64,000 nucleotides of DNA. Source: an uncultured Lachnospiraceae bacterium. GTDB lineage: Bacteria > Bacillota > Clostridia > Lachnospirales > Lachnospiraceae. The notes under the pieces were generated by a model. That model was not told the origin of the DNA and made no database searches. It saw nothing but the letters and a program-made list of their open reading frames with translations. Numbering within the stretch: position 1 is the stretch's first letter; every line of letters starts with the position of its first letter. This document shows, piece by piece, positions 62,873-64,000 of the stretch. The position numbers and the translations under genes are program-made. The DNA is taken from NCBI GenBank assembly GCA_944376125.1, contig CALWBQ010000025.1:1-64000 (forward strand), given 5' to 3'.

Positions 62873-64000
62873 TAGGTAATTTCCAGAGGTTCATTCAGCA
62901 TTTCTGTACCTGGCAGAACAAACCGCCCATCCTTCAGAATCGCAGTCTTGCTGCCGTCCGGCCTCACCGCCGCAATCTCCTCCAATTCATCATAAGGGAT
63001 AGTGATATCGCAGTGGCAGTTAAAATATGCCTGGGCAATGTCTGTCTTCCGAAGAATGGAAACTTCGTTGTCCCTGGCGATCATCTCCTTGCCGTCTGGA
63101 TTATACATAGGAGCATCCTCAGACCAGCTGTAGCAAGTGTCTCCCACGGCAAAGTGAGGGCCCATTTTCTCGACAATCAAGATGGGAAGTTTCTGTATAA
63201 TACCGTACTTTCTGGCCATGGCATAGGCCGTGGTGTTGGTTCCGATAGCAAATTCTCCCAGGGGCAGGCTCTCATGGTTTCCCATGATTACCTGCTTGAT
63301 CAAATCCCGATTCTCCTTTTCATCTGCAAAATTCTGACAGGTATACTCTGCCGCCCGGCCGTTCTCAAAGCGGATGGACAGCTCTTTAAACTGGATGCCC
63401 CCGATATAAACCCGGCTGACCCAGAGCCTTCCTTCTGTTCCCGACAGTACCGGGGAGGTGAACACCTCTCCCAGAGGGATGTTAACATCAGCCACACAGT
63501 TTTCAAAGTTCGTCTGGCTCTCCGGCTGCTTCAGTGCATGGAGACGGACTCTGATATCTGTCTGATTATTCCCCTTTCCTCTGACTGTCACATACTCTGC
63601 CTCATCCAGAGTATCAATGATGGTCTGCTGGATTCTCTGGTACAGCTCGCAGTCCAGGGTATTGATGGCGATAGTCTCCGCAAAGATTTCCTCAAACTTG
63701 GGCCCAATCTCCGGCTTTGGAAATGCAATGATGGTAAAGCTGGTCTCGTCCCCCGGCTCATACTGGTCCAGTAGCTGCCGGTATTCATTGGCGTAGGCAA
63801 TGGAGACCTCTTCCTGATGACGGCTCAGCCTGTAGGCAGCTTTTTTGTTGACTGGCTCAAACTCCTGCTCCCCAAATGTCTCTACTACAGCGGGGCCGGC
63901 ATACCAGGATGCCATCTGGCGGTACTCTTCCAAAGCTCCCCTGATCACAGACAGCTTTCTCTCCTTCAGAGCGGTTCCCATATACAAGGCATTGTCATAT
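62869..64000 (-). CDS. M29-like aminopeptidase (5' end outside window)
   Basis: About 377 visible residues of a metallo-aminopeptidase-like protein. The reading frame is open through the last base of the window (it reads YDNALYMG before ALKERK), so the true start lies beyond 64000. Features typical of the M29/AmpS group are EFAIGTNT, EKMGPHFAVGD and CDITIPYDE. It ends 150 bp upstream of purE, and its stop overlaps the predicted pur promoter. Confidence 0.8.
   Translation of the reverse strand, partial: YDNALYMGTALKERKLSVIRGALEEYRQMASWYAGPAVVETFGEQEFEPVNKKAAYRLSRHQEEVSIAYANEYRQLLDQYEPGDETSFTIIAFPKPEIGPKFEEIFAETIAINTLDCELYQRIQQTIIDTLDEAEYVTVRGKGNNQTDIRVRLHALKQPESQTNFENCVADVNIPLGEVFTSPVLSGTEGRLWVSRVYIGGIQFKELSIRFENGRAAEYTCQNFADEKENRDLIKQVIMGNHESLPLGEFAIGTNTTAYAMARKYGIIQKLPILIVEKMGPHFAVGDTCYSWSEDAPMYNPDGKEMIARDNEVSILRKTDIAQAYFNCHCDITIPYDELEEIAAVRPDGSKTAILKDGRFVLPGTEMLNEPLEITY

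Overview
The window looks like chromosome from an anaerobic, low-to-mid GC Firmicute of the class Clostridia, most like a gut Lachnospiraceae. The pointers are the AsrABC-type sulfite reductase, HrcA/CIRCE heat-shock control, lipoproteins with Thr/Glu/Ala-rich linkers, a YARHG-domain protein, and ABC systems paired with YesM-like sensor kinases. Almost all genes lie on the minus strand. No rRNA, tRNA, CRISPR array or intact mobile element was seen.

Layout. 1-4.9 kb: guaA and uvrA. 5.0-9.3 kb: hemA and a four-domain tetrapyrrole protein (Met8-HemC-CobA-HemD) that can lead from glutamyl-tRNA toward siroheme, apart from HemB, which is not in the window. 9.5-12.4 kb: asrABC, a siroheme sulfite reductase. 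12.6-20.1 kb: two tandem arylsulfate sulfotransferase paralogues, thioredoxin, thioredoxin reductase and a DASS/SLC13-like permease, with a divergent Crp/Fnr regulator and a 22-bp palindrome between them. 20.2-22.6 kb: a polar amino acid ABC transporter with a likely ArgR box. 22.9-28.4 kb: stand-alone adenylation, carrier and condensation-like proteins with an alpha/beta hydrolase, an SCP2-like protein and a TetR regulator. 28.4-34.1 kb: a YwaF-like membrane protein, CapA-like protein, DegV protein, histidine phosphatase and htpG (CIRCE). 34.4-43.2 kb: a carboxylesterase, a LysR regulator, and a dipeptide-type ABC operon headed by an unusual amidohydrolase. 43.3-44.5 kb: transposase debris. 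44.6-51.8 kb: a sugar ABC importer with its two-component system and a cytoplasmic Cys-type sulfatase. 51.9-55.4 kb: thymidine kinase, a DUF5721-like protein, M18 aminopeptidase and Hsp20. 55.5-58.9 kb: a poorly characterised three-gene envelope operon. 59.2-64 kb: purE-purM-purN-purD and a truncated M29-type aminopeptidase.

The strongest theme is sulfur. A sulfatase, two sulfotransferases, a thioredoxin couple, an anion permease, a sulfite reductase and the genes for its siroheme cofactor lie in one region. The most interesting candidate system is the permease-trxB-trxA-assT-assT operon. The two AssT proteins keep the histidines and arginine of the catalytic site, but lack both a signal peptide and the disulfide loop of the periplasmic E. 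coli enzyme. A cytoplasmic AssT pair beside a thioredoxin system and upstream of sulfite reductase suggests, as a hypothesis only, a route that delivers sulfuryl groups from organic sulfates to sulfite and then sulfide without PAPS.

All assignments come from reading the sequence and from family knowledge. No database search was run.
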